From Rhizophlyctis rosea (Eukaryota; Chytridiomycota; Chytridiomycetes; Rhizophlyctidales; Rhizophlyctidaceae): a DNA stretch of 64,000 nucleotides. Below the pieces are notes generated by a model. The model saw only the letters and a program-made list of their open reading frames with translations, was not told the origin of the DNA and ran no database searches. Numbering within the stretch: position 1 is the first letter of the stretch; every line of letters starts with the position of its first letter. Location of the stretch: the NCBI GenBank assembly GCA_027596075.1, contig JADGJC010000010.1, positions 120,435 to 184,434 of the forward strand, written 5' to 3'. Below, piece by piece: positions 22,517-35,375 of this stretch. The translations under genes were made by a program, and so were the position numbers.

Positions 22517-24810
22517 ATGACCGATTCACACCCTCTCACGCTGACGCCAGTCCGACCTCGCTACGATGCAGCCTCTAACCCCACGCACCTGGTCACGCCA
22601 AGTCGAGCAGGCGGTTTGGTTGCTGCCACACCGTTTGGGCATGATAGTGTGAGCCTCAAAAAACAACTGAGGGAAGCACAGCGGCTCATACAGGAAAAAG
22701 ACCGAGGTATGTGCAGCGAGTTGGCGGGCAGTTATCAATCTCAACGATGGCTGACCAAGCGCGACCATAGAGCTGCAGCAGAAGGATGAAGGTATGAGAG
22801 TGATTACTATAGTTGAGGGCCTGCTTCCAAGCTTTGACTAACAATGATGCTCCTGGCAAAGACTTGAAACTGGCAGCGGAGCTTGGGTTTCAACTGATGG
22901 CTAACAATGAAAACCTGAAGAACGAGTACGAGCGAGTTTTGGCCGAGTACCAGGCCGCAACGCTATCCAACCCCTCACGAAGCCCTTCGGTTGCGGAAGG
23001 ACCTTCAGATGATACTATGCATGCCCTCGCCGCAAAACGCGCAGACGCATCCACAGCCGCCCGCATCGCAGACCTCGAATGCGCCATCCTCGACCTCCAG
23101 ACCAAAAACGACAACCTCAAAACCGACCTCCGTATCGCTCAAGAGTCCGAACGTAGTTACGCTTCCCGCATCAAACGTTTGGAAGTTGAAGTCGCCTCCA
23201 CCAAGGAAGACCTTGACCTTTCACTCTCGCATACTCAACAGCTCGAAGACGAAAAGCGACGTCTCCAAAAAGACAAAACGGAACTCAGCCGTCGCATCAA
23301 AGAAGCAAACGAAGGACCGAAGTCAGATGACAGTGAAGCGGTGGAAACCCTCCGAGAACAACTACACACCCTAGAGGAAATGGTCATAGCTCTTCACCAA
23401 GACCGCGCAGAACTCGAATCCGCCGCCAACGACGCCATCGCCGAACGATCAGAACTCGAATCCCGCTGTCAAGAACTCGACGCTTTGATCGAATCCCAAC
23501 GCGAAGAAAGCACCTCCCAATCTGCCCAAATCGACGCCCTAAGCTGGGACCTCGAATCCTCCCGCGACCTCATCACAAAGCTCCAGCACCGCCTCTCCGT
23601 CCTCGAACCAACGCGAGATGGTGCACCAGATAGTGGGGACAAGACACTCCTGTCGGAAATTGAAGACAGGAGGAAAGAGCTTGAGGAGCGGCATTTGACG
23701 CTTGCTAGTCGACATGCGGGGCTTGTGAAAGCGCATTCGATGAGCGTACATCAGCAGGAGCGGATGAGGAATCATATTACGCGGTTGGCGCAATTGGGGG
23801 GTAGTGGTGGAGGGAAAGCGGTTGAACAGAGAGTGAGGATGTTGGAGGTTGCGTTGGGGCAGAGTGAGAGTGAGAATCGGGAGTTGTTGGGACGGATTGA
23901 AGTTTTAGAGAAGGAGAGGAGGGAGGGGTATTTTGGTGGGGTTGGGGGTGTCGAGGGTGGAAGGTTGGGCGGCGGCAGCGGTGGTAGTCGTAAGACATCG
24001 GCTGAACTTGATCACGACTACGAAGTTGAGATGGAAGCGTTGAGGATTCGGGTTGATCAGTTAACTTCCGAGACGGAGAATTTGCGGAAAGAGTTGAAGA
24101 CGGCGAGAATGGTGGGGAAATACGAGAGTGAGAAGTTACGTCTTGCGGAGGGCGGTTTGCGGGAGGCGGAGGAGGAGGGTAGGAGGCTTAGGCAGGCGAA
24201 TGCGCAGTTGAAGTTTGAGTTTGACGAACTTCGGCTTAAGTTGAAGAGGGCGGAAGAAGGGGACGGCCATAATGAGGACGATATAAGGGAACCGGTGGTT
24301 GTCGGAGCGGGGAAGAGGGGGAAGCAAATGGGTGGTGTGAAAGTCAATGTCGGAACGCAGACGGAGAAAGAGGAGAGACTGTGCGTAGGGATTACGCAGG
24401 CTACGCAAACAGAGCCGGATGGAGAAGAAATCATCCATCATGAAGAAGACCGGGATGTTTCGCTATCAAACGACATCAACCACAGTCAGTTTAGCGAGGA
24501 CGCATCTTCCTTTTATGTAGATCAGCAGTCCGTAGATCTAGGGGAAGTGTCGGATAATTTTATCGAGGGCTTGCATGGGGGAGGGGCGGATGTGTCAAGA
24601 CGTTCAGATGTAGGAGCGAGGGAAGAGTTGATACCGGTGGATGATGATACCCATACCCCTGCAGCGACGCGTAATTCGGTTAGAGCTAGTTTGAGTAGAG
24701 GTGGGAGGGCAAGTAGCGGGGGGAAGCAGCGGCAGGGACAGGATGGGAGACCGGCGCAGGTGTTTGTAGGGAGGAGTAATGTCAAGTCGGAAGAATGTAA
24801 ACAACAGTGA
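22517..24810 (+). CDS. Long coiled-coil protein with a dynein-adaptor CC1 box and two LC8-type TQT motifs
   Basis: Three exons, 22517-22706, 22771-22791 (21 nt) and 22862-24810, give 719 residues. The stretch DLKLAAELGFQLMANNENL (residues 71-89) fits the CC1 box of dynein-activating adaptors: the AAxxG core, seen in BICD, Spindly, TRAK/HAP1 and CDR2 proteins, contacts dynein light intermediate chain. The CDR2/HAP1 wording is especially close. From there to about residue 500 the chain is almost continuous coiled coil, broken by a Gly-rich hinge near residue 380-395. The tail holds VGTQTE and ATQTEP (TQT at about 569-571 and 585-587), which fit the LC8 dynein light chain anchor. The end is disordered and basic. 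I infer a cargo adaptor for cytoplasmic dynein. A structural coiled-coil protein is the alternative. Confidence 0.75.
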
Positions 24811-24944
24811 TGATTGCGGGTTCATGAATCATGAAGGAACAGCGGTATTCGATCGTTTTACTATTGACAAGGGACAATCGGAGGTTCTCTATGTACAGCT
24901 TCACGGTCGATCACGGTTTTCACAGTAACGATCCCCTCCCTCCA

Positions 24945-27496
24945 CTAACATACACTCCCCACCTCCGACTCAGCAAACCCGACTGACATCACATCCATCC
25001 CATCAGTGTTTGGTTGACTCCACCCGGCAGCTTCTTGCATTGTTTCCTGTATTACGCGTTTTAGTTCTTCTCTTGTGATGGGACGTTGCCATGGGTCTGC
25101 GTCGTGCATGTCTGTTCCCGCTTCCGAGGGAGGAACAGAAAACAATGAAGGCGAGTCTGGTCGAGATTGAGATTTGAGCAGGGATTCGGAGTGGAGGGAG
25201 TCGTAGATTAGGCGGGTGAGTTGGTCTTTTGTTAGGGGCTAGGGGGTGGGAATGGAGTTTTGCATTGAGATGGTGGGCCTTCTAGCCGATCTTTCTACTT
25301 ATAAATGTTACCTTGACTTCAGCAAAGCGGAACGTCTCCAAACTTGAGTTGACTCTGCTGAGTTGCTTGTGCTCGTCCTTGAAGACGTCGTCGGGTGTCA
25401 TGTTGGTTGTGTCGTGTAGGACTGCTTCAGCATCTGATGGCATTTTTGCATTGGTCAGTATCGGTCGATGGGGATTGACCCAATACCGCCCATCTCGCAT
25501 CCCCTGCTGCAATTCAACAAATAGCGGCGGAACCTTACCTCTCACACTTACAACACTCATTGCATCACTCGTACCACCCGCACGTCCTCCACCCCAGACA
25601 CTGCTCATTGGAGTATGAAATCCAGAGGTTGATTGGGGAGTCCATACGACTGATTTTTGTGACCATTGGTCTTCTGGGATGATGAGAGATAGTCTCCTGC
25701 ATGATTTTTTTGGTTGGCATCAAATAATGTGAGATAGACTAGCCATCCATTTGCAAAGGATCTCACCGATCGATTTCCAATAGCCTCTTGTAATCGTGTT
25801 CGTCCGGGAAATATGCGGTAGCGGAAGTGAAGGGTCTGCTGTCGGTGACGTGTGGGGTGGTGCTTCGTGACTGCAATGTGAGCAATGGTTGAGTGATGTT
25901 ACATGTGAGTATTACACTTGTGGAAGCTCCTTACCTGATCAGGACTTTCCAAAAATGCATCCATGTCAGGCTCATCCTCAACAGCAAGGATAGCTTCCAC
26001 CCGGTCTTGCTCCTGTTCACTCATGGCATGATAGAAACGGGCGTCTCTGCCGAGCTATGTATCGGAAAGGCATTCCTCATTATTCTTGGGATGTCCACAG
26101 CCCCTTCGACCATCCAGAAGTTCACATACCACTTTGTTCCTTTCGATGAAATTTCCAACCACGTACCCTTTCCTCTTTTTTGATGCTGGTTGCAGTTCCC
26201 CGTCTGTCATGATCATCTCAGAATCCTCCACTGTGCCCGAAAAATCAAATCGGTGTTTGCAACCAACCTTCTGCACTCCTCGCAGCACCATGCACCCCTC
26301 TTGCTCCTTCTCCTCCGATTAGATTTTGAATACCAACTCTTGTTCGTACAGCAAGTTTGGGCTCTGTGATGAATGTTCGAGTGTCCAGCGAATGTACACT
26401 TTTCAGTTCCATATCAACTGATTCAGTATCGGGCTCGTCATCGGAGATCTCAAACTCTTGGGGTGTACTGATCTCGGTGCCTTCGCTTGGCTCGGTGGTT
26501 GTGCTGGTGCGATTGCTGGACGCAGATGATTCACGAGATAGTCGGGATTTTTTTAGGCGTTTCGCGAGCTGGGGTGTAAATGGTTTTTGATTTCCTTGCA
26601 TTTCGGGTGGAAATGGATGCAGTTGTGGCTAACCCTTTGCTTTTCATGCAGGAGAGTGTCGAACTCCTTGATCTTCAGCAGCCCCTCCCGGATCTTGTCT
26701 TCCAACATGGCGTTTGGGGCACTGATTGCGCGCATTTCTTCTGCAATGGCCTGGCTGTCACCAGTTGTTACAGCGTCCGTCAGCTTCTCCAGGTTTCGGA
26801 TTTCGTTCATCTGAGCAATGTATTGTAAGAATTAGCCAGAAAGTACTATTGGAAGAATAAAAGAAGATGCCCATACCCTTGCAGCTTCATGTTCATCCTG
26901 CCTATGCAAAATCTCGTGGATCACATATTCATTTGAATGCTCTGGCAACACATCTTCGGGTGGGTAAGGAGATGATGGATTTGAGTCCTGATCTCAGACC
27001 ATTAATTATGGGATAGCTATATCATGTTCTCAGTGATGCCCACCAGAGCTATGGATGCATTACTTCCTTGCCGTGACACAGATCGCTCTGTATTGAACGG
27101 CGAAAGTATGATGGTCGGAACGTCTAGATGCAAGGCATTTGAATGCATGCTTGGTAGATATGAGTTGCTCGAACTTGTACACATACCATCATCAGGTAAT
27201 GGAGTGAGCCCACCACCAGAACGAGACGGGTTCCGTGAAGTTCTCTGATAATTTGACAATTGGTTACAAAGGGTGTGGGAAGAGTATACAAGAATCGAAG
27301 TTACCCCACCCGAACCGAAGTCCCGGAGGAGGTGCGAACAATCTGCGTTGGTGGTGGTGGAGGTGAGGAAGATGGTGTGCTTTTGACCACATATAGTATG
27401 AGTAAATGTATCGCGATGTGCTTCGGGGTTTTTCGGCATTCACCTCTTCCTTGAAAAGCCGTTCAATTCTTCAGAAGGGATGTGCATTGTCTCCAT
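24945..27496 (-). CDS. FSIP1-like protein (fibrous sheath-interacting protein 1 family)
   Basis: A gene of about a dozen exons. I place the start at 27496 (METMHIPSEEL) and the stop at 24945. Good splice sites flank each piece, for example donors at 27443 (GTGAAT) and in TTTCATCGAAAGG...GTATGT near 26128. Three parts resemble FSIP1 in order: a helical stretch KIREGLLKIKEFDTLLHEKQ, then NFIERNKV followed by LGRDARFYHAMSEQEQDRV and an acidic VEDEPD, then YKRLLEIDRRL. FSIP1 is a sperm flagellum protein in animals and occurs in flagellated lineages. The rest is Ser/Thr-rich and likely disordered. It diverges from the formin gene with 474 bp between starts. The assignment rests on short local similarity, so it is tentative. 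Not every exon border was resolved. Confidence 0.6.
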
Positions 27497-27970
27497 AATG
27501 ATTGGGGGAACTCTGTTTTGAGTCTTTAGTAAGTGATCCGAATGGTGCTGGACATCTCTATGAGGTGACAATATGCAGTAGAAACTCTCGAGAAGTAGAG
27601 CAGCAGTTGTTAATTATGGGGTGGGATTTTCCTTGAGGAAATTGGCACGGTGGTGAAGCATGACTGATTATGTCAGCAATATTGGTCGCCTCCAGAGAGT
27701 CCCAAATGAGACATTTCACCTTCACGTGTCCTTCCCCGCAGCAGTCTCTCAGATTCACTACAGTCACAGAGGATGATTACCCGGGCTCTGATTGGCTGAT
27801 GTTGTATGCTACATGACTGACGTACTTGCTGACCAACTATCGGGGATCGGATCAATTTACATTCCCACGCTCGTCCATTTGGCCTCTTGCGACTTTGTCA
27901 TCTCGGATCTGCTTTTAACATCGTATCAATAGCTGCTTTCCCATTCTCCACTTCACCATAGCGTTTCACC
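27497..27970. other. Shared upstream region of the FSIP1-like and formin genes
   Basis: A 474-bp spacer between two divergent start codons. It probably holds both promoters. I see no separate gene in it. Confidence 0.5.
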
Positions 27971-30900
27971 ATGACGGACGCAAAGGGTTGGAGCACATCT
28001 CCATCCCGCTTAAGAGGTCCTAGACCTCATACAGAAACAATGTCCACCTACAACTCCAATACCCCAAAACCCTCCGACACCGGATACCCCTCTTCCGAGC
28101 ACACAGGTGACCGAACTCCTACACGCGACAGTGTATCTTTATCAAGATCCAGTAGCACAGCGTCCTCCTTGTCGTCATTCTCACACACGCGGACAGCAAC
28201 ACCCGATGTACCGGCCGGTGAACAAGGGCGATTCCTTCCTCGAAAGCCTCTCTTCGGACCGAGGGGCGAGCAGCGGCCTGGAAATCGCTCCCAGGAGATC
28301 TCGCCTATCCACATGTCCATGCCTAGAGCTTCAATGGATACTATCAGTAGTCGGACTACAACTGAGTCTGATACGTCGGTGAGCAGGCCGGAGCTGGACG
28401 GGCTGCGGAATGCGGTGCAGCACGTCGGCGGACTGCATGGACTAGAGCACCTCAAGGATGAGGATTTGGATCACGTCCTCGAGATGGCTCTTGATGCTGT
28501 AGGTAGAGATGAAGCTGTTACATCCCGTGTCCAGGTGCTAACGATGCTCTAGTTGAGTACGCAGCTTCCAGAAAGTCGTTCCAAATTGATGGCAGCATCA
28601 AGATTGGCCAAAATAGCTTTTATCACTCAAGTGGCTGTAGGTGACTTTTCTGTGCACCTTCCCGGCAACGTTCCACTGATGCATCTTGCGGACAGACCAA
28701 AACATCGCAAACCGACACCTTTTCCAACACCGATAAATCTCCCCGCTACTATGTCGATCTTTTGCGCGAAGCCTGTGGGAAAAGGGATTCACCACATAGA
28801 CGCACGGCACAGTTCATGGACCTAGTGGGACGCGCGGTGACAGGACATGGAAAGGCGCGACCTCATCTAAGGGACATCATTTCAGAGTTGAAGGTGCAAT
28901 GTTCCTGTCAGGGCATAGGGTATGTGGCATACGGTAAGATAAGAGATGAAGAAGTCGGTCATTGAGCAATGTCATGATTTCAGGTGGTTACGGCAATTTG
29001 TTGAACAAGGAGGTTTGCATGGGCTTTTCACGATTCTGGATTCTATGCATAAGAAAGCGGAAAGGTAACAGCGACTATCGAATGCGTTTTATTGGTGCAT
29101 TCACTAAGTTCCATTGATGAAAGAAAACCTAAGCACTACGAAATCGAATCTGAAACGCTCAAGCTCCTCAAAATCATCATCAATCATCAGGTAAGGCTCA
29201 CGTATCTTTTTGATCAATCGCAGACTCTGATATTGCTCTTCGCTCCCATGCGACTACATAGCGCGACATAACCTCAATCCTAACCAATCCATCCTACCTC
29301 AACACACTGTCTCTCTCGCTTGACTCTCCCACGTATGCAGCGCGCACATCCGCAGTGGATTTCTTACTCGCACTGCTTGTGCTCGACCGCGACAGGGGAC
29401 ACAGCCTTGTTCTCTCTGGCTTTCAGCATCTCCGAAAAGTCAAAGGGGATTTGAGACAGTTCAGCAGAGTTGTGAAGAATCTGGATGCGACGGTGAGGGG
29501 GAGGGGGATATTCGGGACAAGGGTTGGAAGTAGGGGAGGTGTCGAAGGAGCAGTTGGTGGGAAGGAGGAATGGAAAGAGGTTAACGAGTATTTGGTAGGA
29601 TGCTGACTTTAGTTTGCTTGGCGTCGCCTGAGAGTGCGCCTGCTCATGATTATTTGCGCACGCCAGGTTTCTACCATGACGCTACTTCGGCTCCTCGTCG
29701 AACTGCCGCCAGACCTCGAATATCGAACACATCTTCGCAACGAGATGATGGCCGCGGGATTGAGCAAAGTCCTTGAGGTAAGCTTGCAAACGCATCGCCG
29801 GTTAATCTTTCAACCTTTATCCAAACTCACGTACGTCTTTCACATGACTCCCATTTGCAACCGATCAGCAAATAAAAACGTGGGCCCGCTCAGAATATCA
29901 CGACATCACCTCCCATGTGGACGCCTTCGAATCAAAAGCCGCAGCAGACTATGAGGAGTTCCTCGAGAACATGGATGTGCTCGTCGGCGAAGGGTTCGAT
30001 ATGCGAGACCCGAGAAGTTTGTTGGATGCTATTCTTGGGTCCTTCGCACAGGAGAGTGAGGTCGATGTGGATGAAAGGGAGGTGGAAGGATACCTAGCAT
30101 CCATCATGCAACATTTGTTAATCCCGGTCAAGACTTTGGATGCCAAGAGAAGGTAGATATGGCGTCATGGCCTGGCTGAGTGTTCCTTATCTCACAAGAG
30201 TGTATTCAACCAGAGCTCGCCTGTACCGATTATTAGACATGACCATCACTCAAATCGTTCTTGACCGTAAAGGTATAGAACCGGATTTCACGGATGAGTA
30301 CCATGTCTCAGTCGATAGTTTGATTCATGGGATGGTGAATGAGGTTGCAAGGGAGAGTGAAGCGTTGATGTTCGAGGTTGAGAGATTGAGGGCAAAGGAG
30401 AGAGCTAATAATGGTGAGCTTTTCTCGCGATTATGGCTGCAAATGAGGATAAGTGCTGATGGTAAGTAACTAGTAGGAGTGAAATCATTACCAGTTCCGC
30501 CTGTTGAGAAGATGGACGAGAAGAAAGGCGGAAGAACGGTCGGGTTGGGGCTGAAGGAGCAGTGCGCCCTGAACGAAGCGTTGGCCGCGCATTTGAAGGT
30601 AAGAAAGAGATTTGGCTGAGCTGTTGAATCGCGGAGAAACAGTCGCGCAATCGGCTTACATATACTTTCACAATTTGGTCAGGAATTGGAGGGTATACTG
30701 GAGTCTGTAAAGCAGCACGGGATTGCACTGTCACATGTACGCTTCGGTGTATACGTTCAATCCCGGTGTTCCATAGAACTTGACTCACTTCATCGTACAG
30801 GATTTGAAACGAGGAGACTCCGCATACAGCTCGACTGCCGATCTCCCGAATTCCCCGTCCATCTCGTCCCCCCCGGAAATAGATGAAACCCTACCATCAT

Positions 30901-33498
30901 CCGCTCCACCACCGCCGCCACCACCACCACCACCAGGTTCGTCCCTTCCTCCCCTACCACCCCCTCCACCCGGCGCCCCACCACCACCCGGCCTCCCTCC
31001 ACCACCATCCGCACCCCTCAAACGCTCGCAAACCTTCCGCCCCTCCGTCGAAGTCCGCCGCTTCCAATGGGACAAAATCCCAGATTACGAAGTCCGGGAT
31101 ACGCTATGGATGAAACGGAAACGCGGCGCGGAAGGTGAAGAATGTGGAGAGGAGGGAGGAGAAGAAGAAGATTTGGAACATACGGCGCAGAAGCTGGGTA
31201 TTTTCAAGGAGATTGATGAGCTTTTTGCGTTGAAGCCTGTGTCAAAGTTGAGGGGTGGTGGTGGGATTGGAGGTGATGGTGGTGGAGGGGGCGGAGGGGC
31301 GCTTGGTGGCGGAGATGGAGCGAGTGGGCAGGGAGGGAAGACGGGTGGGGCGGGGAAGTCGAATACCGCGCAGGAGATTTGTTTGATTGATAACAAGAAA
31401 GCACAGAATATCAGTAAGTTATTGTCATTTCTGCAATATCGAGCATGCGCCTTTTCGCGTGCACCAAGGCATGAAATGACTTGATCATTAACCAGATCTA
31501 TCTATGTACATACAGTGATTTTCCTCAAACGCCTAAAACAACACACACCCTCGCAACTCCGTCAAGCCATCCTTTCGACGAACCTCGACGTCATCACGGC
31601 GGATGTTGCGGAGCGGGTGTTGGAGTTTTTGCCAAAGGAGGGAGAGGTGGGGGTTCTGAAAGGATATATGGAAGCTCAGAAAGAAGAAGTTGGGAGGTTG
31701 AGGTTGGCGGAGCGGTTTTTGGTTGAGGTATGTTTGGATTCAATGGGGCGATGTTGGTAAGGGAAAACGACGACTCACACTGACGTTTGCCATCTGAAGA
31801 TGATGAAGATCGATCGGTGTAAGCAGCGCTTGGAAGTTATACACTTCATGCAAGAGTTTCCGGAGAAAAGGAAGGGATTGGATGAGGTAATACGCCTGGA
31901 TATGTTTTGAGGCTTTCATTGTGGCCGAGATTTGCTGACTTTTGATTCACTCTGTCAAGAACGTTGCTACGATGACGGAATCGTTCACATTGTTGAAGGA
32001 CAGCGAGAGCTTTGCTAAGGTTTTGGAAGTGAGTTGTGACGGAGCATATTCTTGTAATCTCGAATGACAAGTTGACAGTAACAAAACTCACTGGCTCTTC
32101 GGAACTTTGTTTTCTCGTACTCTAATTTGCAGCTTATTTTGACAATGGGCAATTACATGAACAGCGGCAGTTTTATCGGGCAAGTTCATGGATTTAGAAT
32201 AGCCAGCATCAATAAGGTATGTGTTTGGCCTATCCTATTTTCTGCGCTTCGGACGTTTTCTGTGCGATGATTAACACGACCTTGCATCCGACCACTTTTC
32301 ACTATCGCAGCTCGAAAACACCAAAGCAAGCAGTCGCATGTCCCTACTCCACTTCCTCGCCCGAACGATCGAAACCAAATTCCCGCATCTGAAGCACTTC
32401 ACGGTTGAGTTGAGAGGAGTGGAGGCTGGTGCGAAGTGTAAGCAGCCTCTTATTATGCGCAACATTGCTGCAACCTTCTAATCCCCAAACTCCTCCTCTT
32501 TCCCCCATCCCATCGAATATAGTGTCATATGCACCCATGAAAGAAGCTCTCGACAAGATGCGGAAAGCCATCAACGATACCGAACGAGAAGTGTCTCGCT
32601 ACGATGCGTCTGAACGAGAATCATCAGCGACTGTTGTCGATGACTGTTTCCTCGCGCGAACACGGCCATTCCTATCGGATGCCAAGACGGCGTTTTCGGA
32701 GTTGGAAGCACGGTTCGATGGGCTGAGAAGTTTGTACGAGGAGGTGGCGAGATTGTTTGGAGAGGATCCGGGGAAGAGTCAGCCGGAGGAGTTTTTGAAT
32801 GTTTTTGTTACTTTTGTTAGGAGTTTTCAGGTATATGTGGGCGCATATGTGGGGCTGCGCACTATGGCGGGAAAGTGTCTTCTGAGTTCGGACATCTCAC
32901 ATTCCACCCGCTTTATCCTTCGCTCCATCAGAATGCAACAACCGACAACGCACGAGACCTCGAACGTGCACGCCTGCTGGAACGTCGTAAGAAGTTGCAG
33001 GAAGAACGGGAAGCGACGACCAGGCCGGCGCGTTCCGCGGAGCAAAACGGCAAAAACAATGACAACAATAACAGTAAATTGACTCAACCCACAACGAAGT
33101 CCGTTTCGTTTGAACTAAAACTACCCGAGACCTTCTCATCCTCGGATGATGGACCATTGGCTATGGATGACTTGTTGGAAAGCTTGAAGAGGGGGCGGAG
33201 TCATGAGCCTAAGAAGGAGGTGGTGACGGGAGGATTGGGGACAGTCATTTCTGAAGGCGGCAAGAATGAGGGAGATGGGAGTGCGAAGAAGGAAGACGCT
33301 GAACCAGTAATCGGCAACACGCCAAGAACGCCGGCCAAAACTCGTAATTTCTCACCCAAGTTTTTGCCGTCGAGGAAGTCGAGCGGGGGAAAGGCTGGGA
33401 CGACTAGGAAGTCTTCTACATCTAGTTTGGGCGAAATGGCGATGGAGATCTTTGCAAGGTTGCAGAAGGGGGAGGGTTTGGGCGGCATTGGGGAGTGA
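27971..33498 (+). CDS. Diaphanous-related formin
   Basis: Formins nucleate and elongate unbranched actin filaments and are opened by Rho GTPases. The gene has many small exons between 27971 and 33498. In order it shows a Ser-rich leader, a GBD/FH3 region (IISELK..., WLRQFVEQGGLHGLFTIL near 28983-29040), an FH1 segment with long proline runs (about 30900-31015), and an FH2 domain from RRFQWDKIPDYEV through ICLIDNKKAQNI, MGNYMNSGSFIGQVHGFRI and LLHFLARTIE to about 32830. Near the end AMDDLLESLKRGR (33160-33195) is a classical DAD core (MDxLLxxL), so autoinhibition is expected. An odd glycine-rich insert of about 40 residues sits inside FH2 after ELFALKPVSK. Exon borders were not all checked one by one. 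Confidence 0.94.
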
Positions 33499-34548
33499 TG
33501 GGCTGCGAGGTGGGATGGCTGGTGATACCATTACGTGGCGGATTGTATCGATGGCATATGTAGATATATGTAATGCAAATGAAAACGTATGTATTCATGG
33601 CTCTGTAAGAGCTTCATTCACAATGTGCTAAACTCGGTGGTGGCGCTCAGAGGAATTGGGCCCATCTACCAGTTTGAATATACTTGATGCACTTCTCTTC
33701 GTGGCCTGATACGCATTGATTCAAACAGTGTGATAAACAAGATTCTACATACATACATGTCCCAACCATCTAAGCTAGCAGCGCGATGCTGACTTGAGCC
33801 TTGAAAGAATGACGTAGAACAGAAAGGGGACGACGTTTGCACAACCGGATGTTCCGCCGCTCCTACTACCTTCGCCGCCACAAGGGAACTGACACCACCT
33901 TCCCCGAAGACCTCGCAATTCAAGCACAGTCCGCGCCCAAGAAGGGACTTACTTTGGGACATGATGGGTCGAAGCTACGGGTTCGCAATAGCGGCTTCCC
34001 ATCCAATTGTGCCCCGATCGTCCCCAAAAGTTAGTATGTTATGATTTGCAGAGTACAGATGAAGGTCCTACCTATTTTTATGTCGTCGCGTGGGGGTCAT
34101 AAGGCCGGGGAGAATGGTGAAGTTCGTAAGTGTTTCCGATGAATACATGATAAGAGAAAGCAGCAGTCTACTAATCCGGACTCATAGTACTTTTATATAA
34201 CAGCCACTCCACTCCATCTCCCCCGTCTCTTCGCCACCGAATCAAAGTGTTCCACTACAGCGCCAAGCTGCTCATAAGTAAGTATCCACTCCACTATCTT
34301 GGGACAACATGCCCTCTCAGTGTGTGAAGCCACCAACAGCATTGGCCAGAGCCTCAGCCTGCTCCCAAGAGGTACCGCTACGTCAGCCTAGTGCGGACGG
34401 AGTGGAGTTTTCCTTTTTGGAAAACTCGATGCGGCTGTTTGAGCTGAGTCCAAATCAGTATCATTTCGCGCTTCAAACAACTATCGTTTTGCGGGTTGGA
34501 GGGAAACAGGACTTTAGTGGCAATCAGATGTTCTCAGAACCCCCGCCA

Positions 34549-34607
34549 CTAGCTATACAAAGTGGTTGTACCTAGCTATACAAATTGTCCGTACCTACTT
34601 ATACAAA
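34549..34607 (+). repeat. Three tandem-like copies of a CTATACAAA word
   Basis: AGCTATACAAAGTGGTTGTA, AGCTATACAAATTGTCCGTA and ACTTATACAAAAG follow one another with a period of 22-23 bases. Each holds a (C/T)TATACAAA core with a conserved CTA or CCTA before it. This could be a binding-site array or a short decaying repeat. Confidence 0.45.
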
Positions 34608-35268
34608 AGTTTATAATACAAATCCCTCGACGCAGAAAAAATACCCCACAATCTGTGGACACCTGCTCAACGTTGCGCTCACCGGACGGAAGTGTTCCGG
34701 TGGCGCCATTAGCAAAGTTAGTACCCTCCCCCTCTCTACCCCCTACCTTATAACCCTCCCACCACTCTACCGCCCGCCAACCTAAACGACACCCGACGTG
34801 CCGTGCCCCTGACCTCCCCCAACAATCACCGGTCCACCAATCCAGCATGTCATTAAAGCTAGAAGCGAAGCCTAGACTGCAAACATCCAACCCCCGCAGC
34901 CAATTTCGTGCTGCGGTTTGGTATGGGAAGGATACACATATGCAGCTTGTAGCCGTTTCATCTAGGGCCGGTGAGGGCATTCGCCCCATTCCCCAGCCCC
35001 CTAAGAGCAGGCTGTAGCAAGGAACGCATGCTGGAAACCCCTTGCGGGTATCGGTGATATTTCAAAATATATCCTGGGTGATGGTTGGGACCCTCAGTCT
35101 CCTGTGAGTGCCATAGAGGTGAGTTCGGGTGTCGAGGAGAAAACTCAAAGAGGTAGAACGTACCAAATTCAGTGCCCAAAGCGTATGCAAGCGTATGCTC
35201 CACCTCAGCTCCTCCCCTTCGGATACCCGGTGTTGTTGTTATTGTAGTTGGCCCATGGTGGGCAGAAA

Positions 35269-35315
35269 GAGTCAGTCGGGGCTTGAACCTGATGTGGGCA
35301 TGAACCCACTGACCC
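35269..35315 (-). other. 47-base element able to fold as a three-way junction with a tRNA-like T arm
   Basis: Read on the minus strand, 35315 to 35269, the ends GGGTCAG and CTGACTC pair (7 bp, one G-U). Inside lie a GGG-TTCATG-CCC hairpin and a TCAGG-TTCAAGC-CCCGA arm like a tRNA T arm (one A-C mismatch). There is no room for an anticodon arm, so it is not a tRNA. It may be a relic or a chance fold. Confidence 0.3.
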
Positions 35316-35353
35316 GAAGGCATGGCCAGAATTCGTTGAAGGTGGTAATGCGT

Positions 35354-35375
35354 GGATGGATGGATGGATGGATGG
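35354..35375. repeat. GGAT microsatellite
   Basis: Five uninterrupted copies of the tetranucleotide GGAT/TGGA, followed by degenerate ones. Short CATCCATC runs also occur at 39484-39498, so this motif is common in the region. Confidence 0.7.

Noticed and set aside
30785..31075. Minus-strand glycine-rich frame
   Set aside because: Complement of the formin FH1 proline codons, not a gene.
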